Source of the DNA: Sphaerotilus uruguayifluvii
Lineage (GTDB): Bacteria; Pseudomonadota; Gammaproteobacteria; Burkholderiales; Burkholderiaceae_C
Assembly: GCF_013294065.1 (NCBI RefSeq)
Contig: NZ_JABSNM010000002.1
Location: 186,001-250,000 of the forward strand
DNA length: 64,000 nucleotides
Direction: 5' to 3'
Positions 47,581 to 56,602 of the stretch are shown piece after piece (within the stretch, counting starts at the first letter, position 1; the number at the start of each line of letters is the position of its first letter). Below the pieces are notes generated by a model. The model saw only the letters and a program-made list of their open reading frames with translations. It had not been told where the DNA came from and did not search any database. The position numbers and the translations under genes were made by a program.

Positions 47581-47856
47581 TCACTTCAGGTAGGAGCGCA
47601 GCACCGCGATCACCGGGTCGAGATCGGCCTGGCGGCGCTGCGGATCGTCCGCCTCGGCGCCGAGGTGCTCGCGCAGGTGCCCCTCGAGCACCTCGGCCAT
47701 CAGGCCGTTGACCGCGCCGCGGATGGCCGCGATCTGCTGCAGCACGACCGCGCATTCGTCCTTCGCCAGGAGCGCGCGCTCCAGCGCGTCGGCCTGGCCG
47801 CGGATGCGACGCACGCGCGCCAGCAGCTTGTCCTGATCCTTCTGGGTGTGCGACAT
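47581..47856 (-). CDS. rcnR: Nickel/cobalt-responsive repressor RcnR (FrmR/RcnR family)
   Basis: 91 aa from ATG 47856, chosen because it gives MSHT and places the metal ligands at the E. coli RcnR positions: H3, C35, H60 and H64 are all present. GQADALERALLAKDECAVVLQ and IRGAVNGLMAEVLEGH are family hallmarks. RcnR represses rcnA and is released by Ni or Co. It is divergent from rcnA with a TACT...AGTA site between. An upstream ATG at 47889 would add residues and displace H3. Confidence 0.93.
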   Translation of the reverse strand: MSHTQKDQDKLLARVRRIRGQADALERALLAKDECAVVLQQIAAIRGAVNGLMAEVLEGHLREHLGAEADDPQRRQADLDPVIAVLRSYLK

Positions 47857-47897
47857 CGGCGCGACGCTCCTCGTCGGTTTTTCGGTCATCGTTAGGG

Positions 47898-47912
47898 TAC
47901 TGGGGTACAGTA
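47898..47912. promoter_or_regulatory. RcnR operator
   Basis: TACTGGGGTACAGTA. It keeps the ends and length of the E. coli RcnR site (TACT-G6-N-AGTA) with four of the six Gs. It lies between rcnR (42 nt) and rcnA (48 nt). Confidence 0.75.
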
Positions 47913-47960
47913 TATTCCATCGACATCCTTCTGCCCGCCTGCTCTCGAGCGGTCCTTGCC

Positions 47961-48770
<810 letters not shown>

Positions 48771-48805
48771 GCGGCCGGAGCGCGCAGCGCACGACAATCG
48801 CGGGC

Positions 48806-50704
48806 ATGACGACGATGCCCTTTCCGACCGACCGGCGCCGCTGCGCGCGCGCCCTGCTGCCGATGCTGGCCCTGCTGCTGGGCGCCTGCGCCACGCGTGC
48901 CCCCGCCCCGGCGGAGCCGGCCGGCGGCGCGACGACGATGCTGACCATCGCGCATGTCAACGACCACCACTCGCACCTCGAGCCGCAGCCCGGCGCGGAG
49001 CTGCGGCTCGGCGGACTGCCCACGCAGGTCGAGCTCGGCGGCTTCGCGCGGCTGACGGCGCTCTTCGCCGCGCAGCGCGCCGCCACGCCGGCGCTGCTGC
49101 AGCTGCACGCCGGCGACGCGATGACCGGCACGCTGCACCACACGCTGTTCCGCGGCGAGGCCGACGCGCGGCTGATGAACACCGTCTGCTTCGACGCCTT
49201 CGTGCCCGGCAACCACGAGTTCGACGACGGCGACGCGGTGCTGGCCGGCTTCATCGCGCGGCTGCAGGCGCCGGGCGACTGCGCACGGCCGACCGAGGTG
49301 CTGGCCGCCAACATCGCGCCGGCGCCCGGCACGCCGCTGGCGCCCGAGGGCCGCGCGCCGCTGATGAAGCCCTGGACGGTGCGCGAGGTCGGCGGCCTGC
49401 GCGTCGGCCTGGTCGGCATCGACATCGCCGGCAAGACGCGCGACTCCTCGCGCCCGCTGCCGACGACGCGCTTTCTCGACGAGCTCGCCAGCGCGCGCGC
49501 CGCGGTCGACGCGCTGCGCGCGCAGGGCATCCGCCACATCGTGCTGCTGACCCACCAGGGCCTGGAGGCCGACCGGCGCCTGGCCGCGGCGCTGCCCGAG
49601 GTCGACGCGATCATCGGCGGCGACTCGCACACGCTGCTGGGCGACTTCGCCGAGTTCGGCCTGGACTCGGCTGGCGCCTATCCCCAGGTGGCACGCAACC
49701 TCGACGGCGACCCGGTCTGCATCGGCCAGGCCTGGGAATACGGCAAGGTCTTCGCGCGGATGGAGCTTCATTTCGACGCACGCGGCGCGGTGAGCCGCTG
49801 CGCCGGCCAGGCGGCGCTGGTCATCGGCGAGACCTTCGCGCGGCCGGACGCCGCCGGACGGAAGGTGCCGCTCGACGCGGCCGCGCAGGCGGCGCTGCGG
49901 CGCACGCTGGCCGACGATCCGCGCGTGCGCATCGTCGCGCCCGATGCCGAGGCCGAGCGGCGGCTGGCCGGCTACCGCGAGCGCATCGTCGCGCAGAAGG
50001 CGCGGGTGATCGGCCAGGCGGCCGAGCCGCTGTGCCTGGTGCGGGTGCCCGGCGAGGCCACGCCGCGCTCGGGCGGCATCGCCGGCTGCGAGCAGGCCGG
50101 CCGGCTGGCCCGCGGCAGCGACATCGCCCAGGTCGTCGCCGAGGCCTTTCTCGCCGCGAGCCGGCGCGCCGACGTGGCGCTGCAGAACGCCGGCGGCGTG
50201 CGCACGCCGGTGGCGGCCGGCCCGGTGACGATGGACACCGCGTTCACCGTGCTGCCCTATGCCAACACGCTGGTCGAGACCGAGCTGAGCGGCGCCGAGC
50301 TGATCGAGACGCTCGAGGACGCGGTGGCCAACCACCTCGACGCACGCCAGTCCGACGGCGCCCACCCCTACGCCGCCGGCCTGCGCTGGCAGCTCGACAT
50401 GAGCCGCCCGCGCGGCCGGCGCTTCTCGCAGGTCGAGATCCGCGACCGCGCCAGCGGCCGCTGGCAGCCGCTCGATCCGGCGCGTCGCCTGGTGCTGGTC
50501 AGCAGCGACTACCTCGCCGCCGGCAAGGACGGCTACCTGACGCTGGGGCGGCTGCGCGCCCAGGGCCGCTCGACCGACACCTACCTGCTCTACACGCAGA
50601 CCTTCGCCGACCACCTGGCAGCGCTCGGCCGGCTGCAGCGGCCCGCGCCCGAGGCGGTGTCGCACCAGCGGGTCGTCACCGCCGACGGCCGCACGCTCGA
50701 CTGA
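48806..50704 (+). CDS. 5'-nucleotidase/UshA-family lipoprotein
   Basis: 632 aa. Lipobox LLLGAC with Cys 28. Metallophosphoesterase domain: TIAHVNDHHSHLEP, LLQLHAGDAMTG, PGNHEFDDGD, IVLLTHQGLEAD, IIGGDSH. C-terminal nucleotidase domain: VALQNAGGVRTPVAAGPVTMD, VLPYANTLVETELSGAEL. It cleaves 5'-nucleotides or NAD-like compounds in the periplasm or on the outer membrane. It has the NadN/UshA layout. The start is in-frame ATG 48806, with ATG 48815 also possible. Confidence 0.92.
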   Translation: MTTMPFPTDRRRCARALLPMLALLLGACATRAPAPAEPAGGATTMLTIAHVNDHHSHLEPQPGAELRLGGLPTQVELGGFARLTALFAAQRAATPALLQLHAGDAMTGTLHHTLFRGEADARLMNTVCFDAFVPGNHEFDDGDAVLAGFIARLQAPGDCARPTEVLAANIAPAPGTPLAPEGRAPLMKPWTVREVGGLRVGLVGIDIAGKTRDSSRPLPTTRFLDELASARAAVDALRAQGIRHIVLLTHQGLEADRRLAAALPEVDAIIGGDSHTLLGDFAEFGLDSAGAYPQVARNLDGDPVCIGQAWEYGKVFARMELHFDARGAVSRCAGQAALVIGETFARPDAAGRKVPLDAAAQAALRRTLADDPRVRIVAPDAEAERRLAGYRERIVAQKARVIGQAAEPLCLVRVPGEATPRSGGIAGCEQAGRLARGSDIAQVVAEAFLAASRRADVALQNAGGVRTPVAAGPVTMDTAFTVLPYANTLVETELSGAELIETLEDAVANHLDARQSDGAHPYAAGLRWQLDMSRPRGRRFSQVEIRDRASGRWQPLDPARRLVLVSSDYLAAGKDGYLTLGRLRAQGRSTDTYLLYTQTFADHLAALGRLQRPAPEAVSHQRVVTADGRTLD

Positions 50705-50721
50705 CGGCCCCGGCAGCCGTC
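50703..50721. terminator. Hairpin between convergent nucleotidase and hppD genes
   Basis: GACGGC / GCCGTC with 7-nt spacer, overlapping the nucleotidase stop codon and 8 nt before the hppD stop. Could act in both directions; weak. Confidence 0.3.
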
Positions 50722-50728
50722 GCGCCGC

Positions 50729-51865
50729 TCACGCGCCCGCCAGCGTGCCGCGGCGCATCTGGTCGCGCTCGAGCGACTCGAACAGCGCCTTGAAGTTGCC
50801 CTCGCCGAAGCCCTGGTCGGCGCGTCGCTCGATGAACTCGAAGAACACCGGGCCCAGCAGCGGCTGGCTGAAGATCTGCAGCAGCAGCCGCGGCTCGCCG
50901 CCCTCGGTCGAGCCGTCGAGCAGGATGCCGCGCGCCTGCAGCTCGCCCGCCGGCAGGCCGTGGCCGGGCAGGCGCTCGTCGAGCATCTCGTAGTACACGT
51001 CATTGGGCGCGCTCATCAGCGGCACGCCAGCCATCTGCAGCGCGTCGACGGTGGCCATCAGGTCGTCGCTCAGCAGCGCGACGTGCTGGATGCCCTCGCC
51101 GTTGAACTGCATCAGGAACTCCTCGATCTGGCCGCCGCCCTGGCGCGCCTCCTCGTTGAGCGGGATGCGGATCAGGCCGTCGGGCGCGGTCATCGCCTTC
51201 GAGGCCAGGCCGGTGTGCGTGCCCTGGATGTCGAAGTAGCGCAGCTCGCGGAAGCCGAACAGGTGCTCGTAGAAATGCGCCCAGTAGGCCATGCGGCCGC
51301 GGTAGACGTTGTGCGTCAGGTGGTCGATCAGGCGCAGGCCGTGGCCGACGGGGCGGCGGTGCGCGGCGTCCTCGAACTCGGGCAGGAACTCGAAGTCGAT
51401 GTCGTAGATGGACTTGCCGTCCTCGAAGCGGTCGATCAGGTAGAGCGGCGCGCCGCCGATGCCCTTGATGGCGGGCAGGCGCAGCTCCATCGGGCCGGTC
51501 GGGATCTCCACCGGCTGCGCGCCCAGGGCCAGCGCGCGGGCGTAGGCGCGGTGCGCGTCCTTCACCCGGAAGGCCAGGCCGCAGGCGCTGGGCCCGTGCT
51601 CGGCGGCGAAGTAGGCCGCCAGGCTGCGCGGCTCGCGGTTGACGATGAAGTTGATCTCGCCCTGGCGGTAGAGGACGACGTCCTTCGAGCGATGTCGGGC
51701 GACGAGCGAGAAGCCCATCCGCTCGAACAGCGGCTCGAGCACGCCGGCCAGCGGCGCGGCGAACTCGACGAACTCGAAGCCCATCAGGCCCATCGGGTTG
51801 GCCTCGGCGGAAGCGGATGCCGATGCGGGTGCGGAAACGGCGGAAGCGGTGATCGGGGCAGCCAT
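50729..51865 (-). CDS. hppD: 4-hydroxyphenylpyruvate dioxygenase
   Basis: 378 aa from ATG 51865 (GGAG 6-9 nt upstream). Converts 4-hydroxyphenylpyruvate to homogentisate in tyrosine breakdown. Iron ligands: His in [15 protein letters not shown], His in [11 protein letters not shown], Glu in [40 protein letters not shown] is a family hallmark. The N-terminus has an Ala/Ser-rich run ([16 protein letters not shown]) not usual in the enzyme. Homogentisate pathway partners (hmgA, maiA, fahA) are not in the window. Confidence 0.96.
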   Translation of the reverse strand: MAAPITASAVSAPASASASAEANPMGLMGFEFVEFAAPLAGVLEPLFERMGFSLVARHRSKDVVLYRQGEINFIVNREPRSLAAYFAAEHGPSACGLAFRVKDAHRAYARALALGAQPVEIPTGPMELRLPAIKGIGGAPLYLIDRFEDGKSIYDIDFEFLPEFEDAAHRRPVGHGLRLIDHLTHNVYRGRMAYWAHFYEHLFGFRELRYFDIQGTHTGLASKAMTAPDGLIRIPLNEEARQGGGQIEEFLMQFNGEGIQHVALLSDDLMATVDALQMAGVPLMSAPNDVYYEMLDERLPGHGLPAGELQARGILLDGSTEGGEPRLLLQIFSQPLLGPVFFEFIERRADQGFGEGNFKALFESLERDQMRRGTLAGA

Positions 51866-52015
51866 GTCAGGCTCCTTCAGGCAGCAGAGGACGTGCACGC
51901 CCGCGCGGCCGCCGGACAGGAAAGGCGGGCCGCGTCGGTCACGACACGATCCGGAACGGGGGAATGTGCGACAGGGGCGCGGGCAGAAGGCGCGCCGCCG
52001 GGCGAGGCCGGCCAG

Positions 52016-52105
52016 TCAGGCGCTGAAGGGCGGCGAGCACGGCACGCCGCGCACGCTGCGGGCGAGGTGGTCGCCGATGACGAGCTGGAAGCCGGTGTTG
52101 CTCAT
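52016..52105 (-). CDS. Short ORF (29 aa) upstream of hppD
   Basis: Small reading frame starting MSNTGFQLVIGDHLARSV and ending GVPCSPPFSA, 150 nt upstream of hppD on the same strand. It lies in the otherwise gene-free stretch 51866-52298. The composition looks protein-like, but there is only a weak ribosome-binding site. It could be a leader peptide, a gene remnant or chance. I see no other gene or clear repeat in this stretch. Confidence 0.25.
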   Translation of the reverse strand: MSNTGFQLVIGDHLARSVRGVPCSPPFSA

Positions 52106-52298
52106 GCCTGCGACTCTAGCCGCAAGCGCGGGCCGGCACCAGGGAGGTCAACCCGAAGCCATCGCCTCGCGCAGCGGGTGACGGCACGCACGCTGCAACC
52201 GGATCCGGTGCCGTGGTTGATCGCGTCTTGCGGCGTTGGCGGCGAGCGTGAACGCCATCACGGGCCGATCCGCCGAAGAGTGCCTCTATCATCCGGCC

Positions 52299-52928
52299 AT
52301 GCTCACCCTCCCCCAGCTCCTCGCCTTCACGCTGGCCGCGATCCTGATCACCGCCTCGCCGGGCCCGGACAACCTGATGGTGCTCGGCATGGGCATGTCG
52401 CGGGGACGGCGCCAGGGCATCGCCTTCGGCCTGGGCTGCGCGCTGGGCTGTCTGAGCCACACCGTGCTGGCGGTGCTGGGTGTCAGCGCGCTGGTGGCCG
52501 CCTCGCCGGTGGCCTTCACCGCGCTGAAGCTGGTGGGCGGCGCCTATCTGGTCTGGCTGGGCGTGAATGCGCTGCGCCATGCGGGCGCTTCCGCGCCGGT
52601 GCAGGGCGCATCCGCCCCGGCAGAGTCGCCCCGAACGCTCTTCCTCAAGGGACTGCTCGCCAACGCGATCAACCCGAAGGTGGTGCTGTTCTTCCTGTCC
52701 TTCCTGCCGCAGTTCGTCGTGCCGGGACAGGGCAGCGTGCAGCTTCAGCTCGGCCTGCTGGGCGGGGTGTTCACGCTGCAGGCCGCGCTGCTGTTCAGCC
52801 TGCTGGCCTGGTTTGCCGGCACCATCGGCGGCTGGCTGAACCGACGACCTCGCGCCGGCGTCTGGCTCGACCGCATCGCCGGCACCGTGTTCGTCGCGCT
52901 GGGCCTGCGCATCATCGCCGGCCGCTGA
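52299..52928 (+). CDS. LysE/RhtB-family exporter (2)
   Basis: 209 aa from ATG 52299. Family signatures: FTLAAILITASPGPDNLMVLGMG, FGLGCALGCLSHTVLAVLG, LVGGAYLVWLGVNALR, NAINPKVVLFFLSFLPQF. Six TMs. Exports an amino acid or metabolite. It stands alone, convergent with the reductase gene. It is distinct from the LysE protein at 38.7 kb. Confidence 0.92.
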   Translation: MLTLPQLLAFTLAAILITASPGPDNLMVLGMGMSRGRRQGIAFGLGCALGCLSHTVLAVLGVSALVAASPVAFTALKLVGGAYLVWLGVNALRHAGASAPVQGASAPAESPRTLFLKGLLANAINPKVVLFFLSFLPQFVVPGQGSVQLQLGLLGGVFTLQAALLFSLLAWFAGTIGGWLNRRPRAGVWLDRIAGTVFVALGLRIIAGR

Positions 52929-52947
52929 AGCGGCTGACGCAGGAAGC

Positions 52948-54297
52948 TCAGCGCATCTGGAACAGTTCCTGGTGGAAGGCGCGCCGGGGCAGGCCCTGCG
53001 CCACGAAGTCGGCGTGCAGCGCGCGGCCGAAGCCGCCGGGGCCGCAGAACCACAGGCTGGCCTGCGCCCAGTCGGGCACCAGGCGGCGGATGCGCTCGCC
53101 GTCGAGCAGGCCGTCCTCGGCATCGACCAGCACATGCAGGCGGACGCCGGCGGCGTCGGCATCGGCACGCAGCCGCGCCAGCGCCGCCTCGTCACGCTGT
53201 GCGGTGGCATGGAAGAGATCGACGCGTGCCGGCGCCCGACCCTGGCGGGCCAGCTGCTGCATGCGCGCGATGAAGGGCGTGATGCCGATGCCCGCGCCCA
53301 CCCAGATCTGGCGCTCGCGGCCGTCCTCGAAGTCGAAGCGGCCGTAGGGGCCCTCGACCGTGACCTCCAGGCCCGGGCGCAGCAGATCGGGCAGCGCGCG
53401 GGTGTGGTCGCCCAGCGCCTTGGTGACGAAGCTCAGGCGGGGCGTCTTCGGATCCCAGGCGCTGGCGATGGTGTAGGGGTGGGCGCCTTCCTTCGGGTCC
53501 ACGGTGACGAAGGCGAACTGGCCCGCGGCGTGGCCGCTCCAGCCCGGCGACAGCTCGATCACCGTCTCCAGCGAGTCGACGCCGGGATAGCGCTGCGTCT
53601 CGACCACGGTGCCGCGCACCTTGCGCCTGGCCCCGACGCGGCCCGCCAGCACCAGGACGCCCGCGACCGAGCCGCCGGCCATCAGCACCGCCAGCAGCCA
53701 GCCCACCGGCTGGCCCCAGTAGGCGAACTTCACCAGCACCACCGAGTGGAAGACCAGCGCCAGGTAGGCCGCGGCCAGCCACTTGTGGGTCCTGGCGAAC
53801 AGGTGATAGGGGAAGCGCTTGACCAGCGCCAGGATCATCAGGATGGCGGCGGCGTAGAACACCCACTCGCCCACCGTCTCGGCCAGGCCGCGCTGGCTGC
53901 CCAGCAGCGCCTCGAGGTAGGCGCGCTGCTCGCCGGCCGGGCGCGGACCGCGCACCGGGCGCTCCAGCCAGCCCCAGCCCACCATCCACTTCGTGCCCTT
54001 GGCGAACCACCAGTGCAGCACCGAGGTGCTCAGCGCGGTGATGCCCAGCCACTTGTGCAGGCGGTACATCTTGTCCAGCCCGTCGAGGTGCGGCTCGACG
54101 CGGCGCGGGCGCAGCGCGAGCAGCATGGCCACGCTCATCGCGCCGATGGCCAGCACGCCGCTGTACTGCACGAACACCGCGCGGAAGGAGAACCAGGTCA
54201 GCGGCTGCGGCAGCGGATGCGGCTCGGCCAGCAGCCAGCCCAGGCTGAGGGCCACGAGAAGAAAGGCGAGAAAGCGTCGGATGCGATCGGTCTGCAT
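52948..54297 (-). CDS. Ferric-reductase-like transmembrane flavoprotein
   Basis: 449 aa. N-terminal heme-binding membrane domain with about six TMs and paired His in HKWLGITALSTSVLHWWF and HKWLAAAYLALVFHSVVLV. The C-terminal FNR-like domain binds FAD (HPYTIAS region) and NAD(P) (VGAGIGITPFIARMQQLA, LWFCGPGGFGRAL). It moves electrons across the inner membrane, perhaps reducing ferric iron or another periplasmic acceptor. It is divergent from a two-component system, whose regulator may control it. Confidence 0.9.
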   Translation of the reverse strand: MQTDRIRRFLAFLLVALSLGWLLAEPHPLPQPLTWFSFRAVFVQYSGVLAIGAMSVAMLLALRPRRVEPHLDGLDKMYRLHKWLGITALSTSVLHWWFAKGTKWMVGWGWLERPVRGPRPAGEQRAYLEALLGSQRGLAETVGEWVFYAAAILMILALVKRFPYHLFARTHKWLAAAYLALVFHSVVLVKFAYWGQPVGWLLAVLMAGGSVAGVLVLAGRVGARRKVRGTVVETQRYPGVDSLETVIELSPGWSGHAAGQFAFVTVDPKEGAHPYTIASAWDPKTPRLSFVTKALGDHTRALPDLLRPGLEVTVEGPYGRFDFEDGRERQIWVGAGIGITPFIARMQQLARQGRAPARVDLFHATAQRDEAALARLRADADAAGVRLHVLVDAEDGLLDGERIRRLVPDWAQASLWFCGPGGFGRALHADFVAQGLPRRAFHQELFQMR

Positions 54298-54438
54298 GAA
54301 TGTCCAGGCCTGTTCCGGCAGGCCCGCTCCGAAGGAAGGGCGCCAGATTGCGCCGCGAATGTGCAGGAAATTTGGAAGGCCCCGGCCCGCCCGCCTGGAC
54401 AGCGGGCGCGCTTGCCTTCGGGCGGGCGCGGTGCGTCA

Positions 54439-55860
54439 ATGCGCGCCATGAGACGTCCCGGCATCACCGTCCAGCTCTTCCTCGCCGTCCTGGCCACCGC
54501 GGTGCTGGTGGCGGTGCTGATGGGCGGCGCGGCCCGGCACAGCTTCAACCGCGGCTTCATCGGCTTCCTGAACCACCAGGCGGCCAGCCGGATGGAGACG
54601 ATCGTGCCGCGGCTGCAGCAGGCGCATGCCGAGCACGGCGGCTGGGACTTCATCCGGCGCCACCCCGGCTCGTGGTTCCGCATCGTCGAGGGCGATCCCG
54701 GCCGGGGCGACGGCGCGCCGCCCGACCTCGACCCCGACACGATGTCGCCCCACCTGCTCGGCATGGGCCGACGCATGACGCTGCTGGACGCGCAGCGGCA
54801 GCATGTCATCGGCTTCCCCACCATCCTGGCCGACTCGGCCGAGCGCGAGCTGGTGGTCGACGGCGCGACGGTGGGCTGGATCGTGCTGGCCCCGATCCAG
54901 TCGGTGACCGACGCCGCTTCGGTGCGCTTCCAGTCCGACCAGCTGCGCGCGACGCTGGCCGCCGGCGTGCTGGCCCTGCTGCTGGCCGCGCTGGTGGCCT
55001 GGTGGGTGGCACGCGCGCTGCTGGCGCCGGTGCGCGCGGTGGCACGGGCCACCCACCGGCTGGCCGCCGGCCACCACGACACCCGCGTCGAGGTGCGCAG
55101 CCGGGACGAGGTCGGCCAGCTCGCCCAGGACTTCAACCACCTGGCGCTGACGCTCGAGCGCAACGAGCGCATGCGCCGCGAGTACATGGCCGACATCTCG
55201 CACGAGCTGCGCACGCCCCTGGCGGTGCTGCGCGGCGAGATCGAGGCGATGCAGGACGGCATCCACCCGCTCGGCCCCGAGGGCCTGGCGCTGCTGCACG
55301 GCGAGGTCGCGACGCTGGCCAAGCTGGTCGACGACCTGCACGAGCTGGCGATGGCCGACGTCGGCACGCTGCGCTACCGCCGCGAGGACCTGGACCTGAC
55401 GGCGCTGCTGCAGCGCGAGTGCGCCGCCTTCGCCGGCGCCAGCGCCGAGCAGGGCCTGACGCTGGAGACCGCGCTGCCCGAGCGGGCGCTGACGATGCAG
55501 GGCGACGCCGACCGGCTGCGCCAGCTGCTGCACAACCTGCTGGCCAACGCGGTGCGCTACACCGACGCGGGCGGGCGCATCCGCGTGAACCTGGCCGCCA
55601 CGACGCCCCAGGGCCCGGGCGTGATCACGGTCGAGGACACCGCGCCGGGCGTGCCGGCCGAGCTGCTGCCGCGCCTGTTCGAGCGCTTCTTCCGCGTCGA
55701 ATCCTCGCGGGGCCGGGCCAGCGGCGGCTCCGGCCTGGGCCTGGCCATCGGCCGCAGCATCGTCGAGGCCCACGGCGGGCAGATCCAGGCCGAGGCCTCG
55801 CCGCTGGGCGGACTGCGCATCCGCGTGACGCTGCCCCTGGCGGCGAAGCAGCCCCGGTGA
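54439..55860 (+). CDS. Sensor histidine kinase (BaeS-like)
   Basis: 473 aa from ATG 54439 (54448 also possible). TM1 about residues 10-30, a short periplasmic domain, TM2 about 170-192, HAMP, then HisKA with H in MADISHELRTPLAVLRGEIEAM (in part), N box LLHNLLANAVRYT, G1 VEDTAPGVP and G2 GGSGLGLAI. The HELRTPLAVLRGEIEA run matches BaeS. Probable envelope-stress or metabolite sensor. The response regulator gene starts 13 nt downstream. Confidence 0.92.
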   Translation: MRAMRRPGITVQLFLAVLATAVLVAVLMGGAARHSFNRGFIGFLNHQAASRMETIVPRLQQAHAEHGGWDFIRRHPGSWFRIVEGDPGRGDGAPPDLDPDTMSPHLLGMGRRMTLLDAQRQHVIGFPTILADSAERELVVDGATVGWIVLAPIQSVTDAASVRFQSDQLRATLAAGVLALLLAALVAWWVARALLAPVRAVARATHRLAAGHHDTRVEVRSRDEVGQLAQDFNHLALTLERNERMRREYMADISHELRTPLAVLRGEIEAMQDGIHPLGPEGLALLHGEVATLAKLVDDLHELAMADVGTLRYRREDLDLTALLQRECAAFAGASAEQGLTLETALPERALTMQGDADRLRQLLHNLLANAVRYTDAGGRIRVNLAATTPQGPGVITVEDTAPGVPAELLPRLFERFFRVESSRGRASGGSGLGLAIGRSIVEAHGGQIQAEASPLGGLRIRVTLPLAAKQPR

Positions 55861-55873
55861 TCCAATCGCGGGG

Positions 55874-56590
55874 ATGTCCTGCCCCGATCTCATTCTCGTC
55901 GTCGAGGACGAACCCCGGCTGTCGCGGCTGGTGGCCGACTACCTGAAGGCGGCCGGCTACGACACGCGCATCGTCGACAACGGCCTGGACGTGATGCCGG
56001 CGGTGCGCGAGCGCGCACCGGCGCTCGTGCTGCTGGACCTGATGCTGCCCGGCCAGGACGGCCTGGCGGTGTGCCGCGAGCTGCGCGCGCACGGCGACAC
56101 GCCGGTCATCATGCTGACCGCGCGGGTCGAGGAGGTCGACCGGCTGATCGGGCTGGAGAGCGGCGCCGACGACTACATCTGCAAGCCCTTCAGCCCGCGC
56201 GAGGTGGTGGCGCGGGTGCGCACCGTGCTGCGGCGCTGGCGCGCGACGCCGCCGCAGGCGCCGGCCGCAGAGGCGGGTGCCGCGCGGCTGCAGATCGACA
56301 TCGACAGCCACCGGGCGCGCTTCGACGGCCAGGCGCTGGACCTGACGCCGGTGGAGCTGCGGCTGCTGGCGGCGCTGGCCGCCGCGCCCGGGCGGGTGTT
56401 CTCGCGCGACCAGCTGCTCGACCGGCTGCACGACGACCAGCGCGCGCTCAGCGACCGCACCGTCGACAGCCACGTCAAGAACCTGCGCCGCAAGCTCGAG
56501 CAGGCCTGCCCCGGCGCCGAGCCGATCCGCTCGATCTACGGCGTGGGCTACCGCTTCGAGCCGCCGCCCGGCTGGCTGGCCGGCGGCTGA
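55874..56590 (+). CDS. OmpR-family response regulator (BaeR-like)
   Basis: 238 aa. Receiver with ILVVEDEPRLSRLVADYL, phospho-acceptor in VLLDLMLPGQDG, and Lys in YICKPFSPRE. OmpR-type winged helix: LDLTPVELRLLAALA, RVFSRDQLLDRL, SHVKNLRRKLEQ, YGVGYRFE. Partner of the upstream kinase. It ends 12 nt before the convergent transketolase-transaldolase gene. Confidence 0.95.
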   Translation: MSCPDLILVVEDEPRLSRLVADYLKAAGYDTRIVDNGLDVMPAVRERAPALVLLDLMLPGQDGLAVCRELRAHGDTPVIMLTARVEEVDRLIGLESGADDYICKPFSPREVVARVRTVLRRWRATPPQAPAAEAGAARLQIDIDSHRARFDGQALDLTPVELRLLAALAAAPGRVFSRDQLLDRLHDDQRALSDRTVDSHVKNLRRKLEQACPGAEPIRSIYGVGYRFEPPPGWLAGG

Positions 56591-56602
56591 GGCGCGGATC
56601 GC

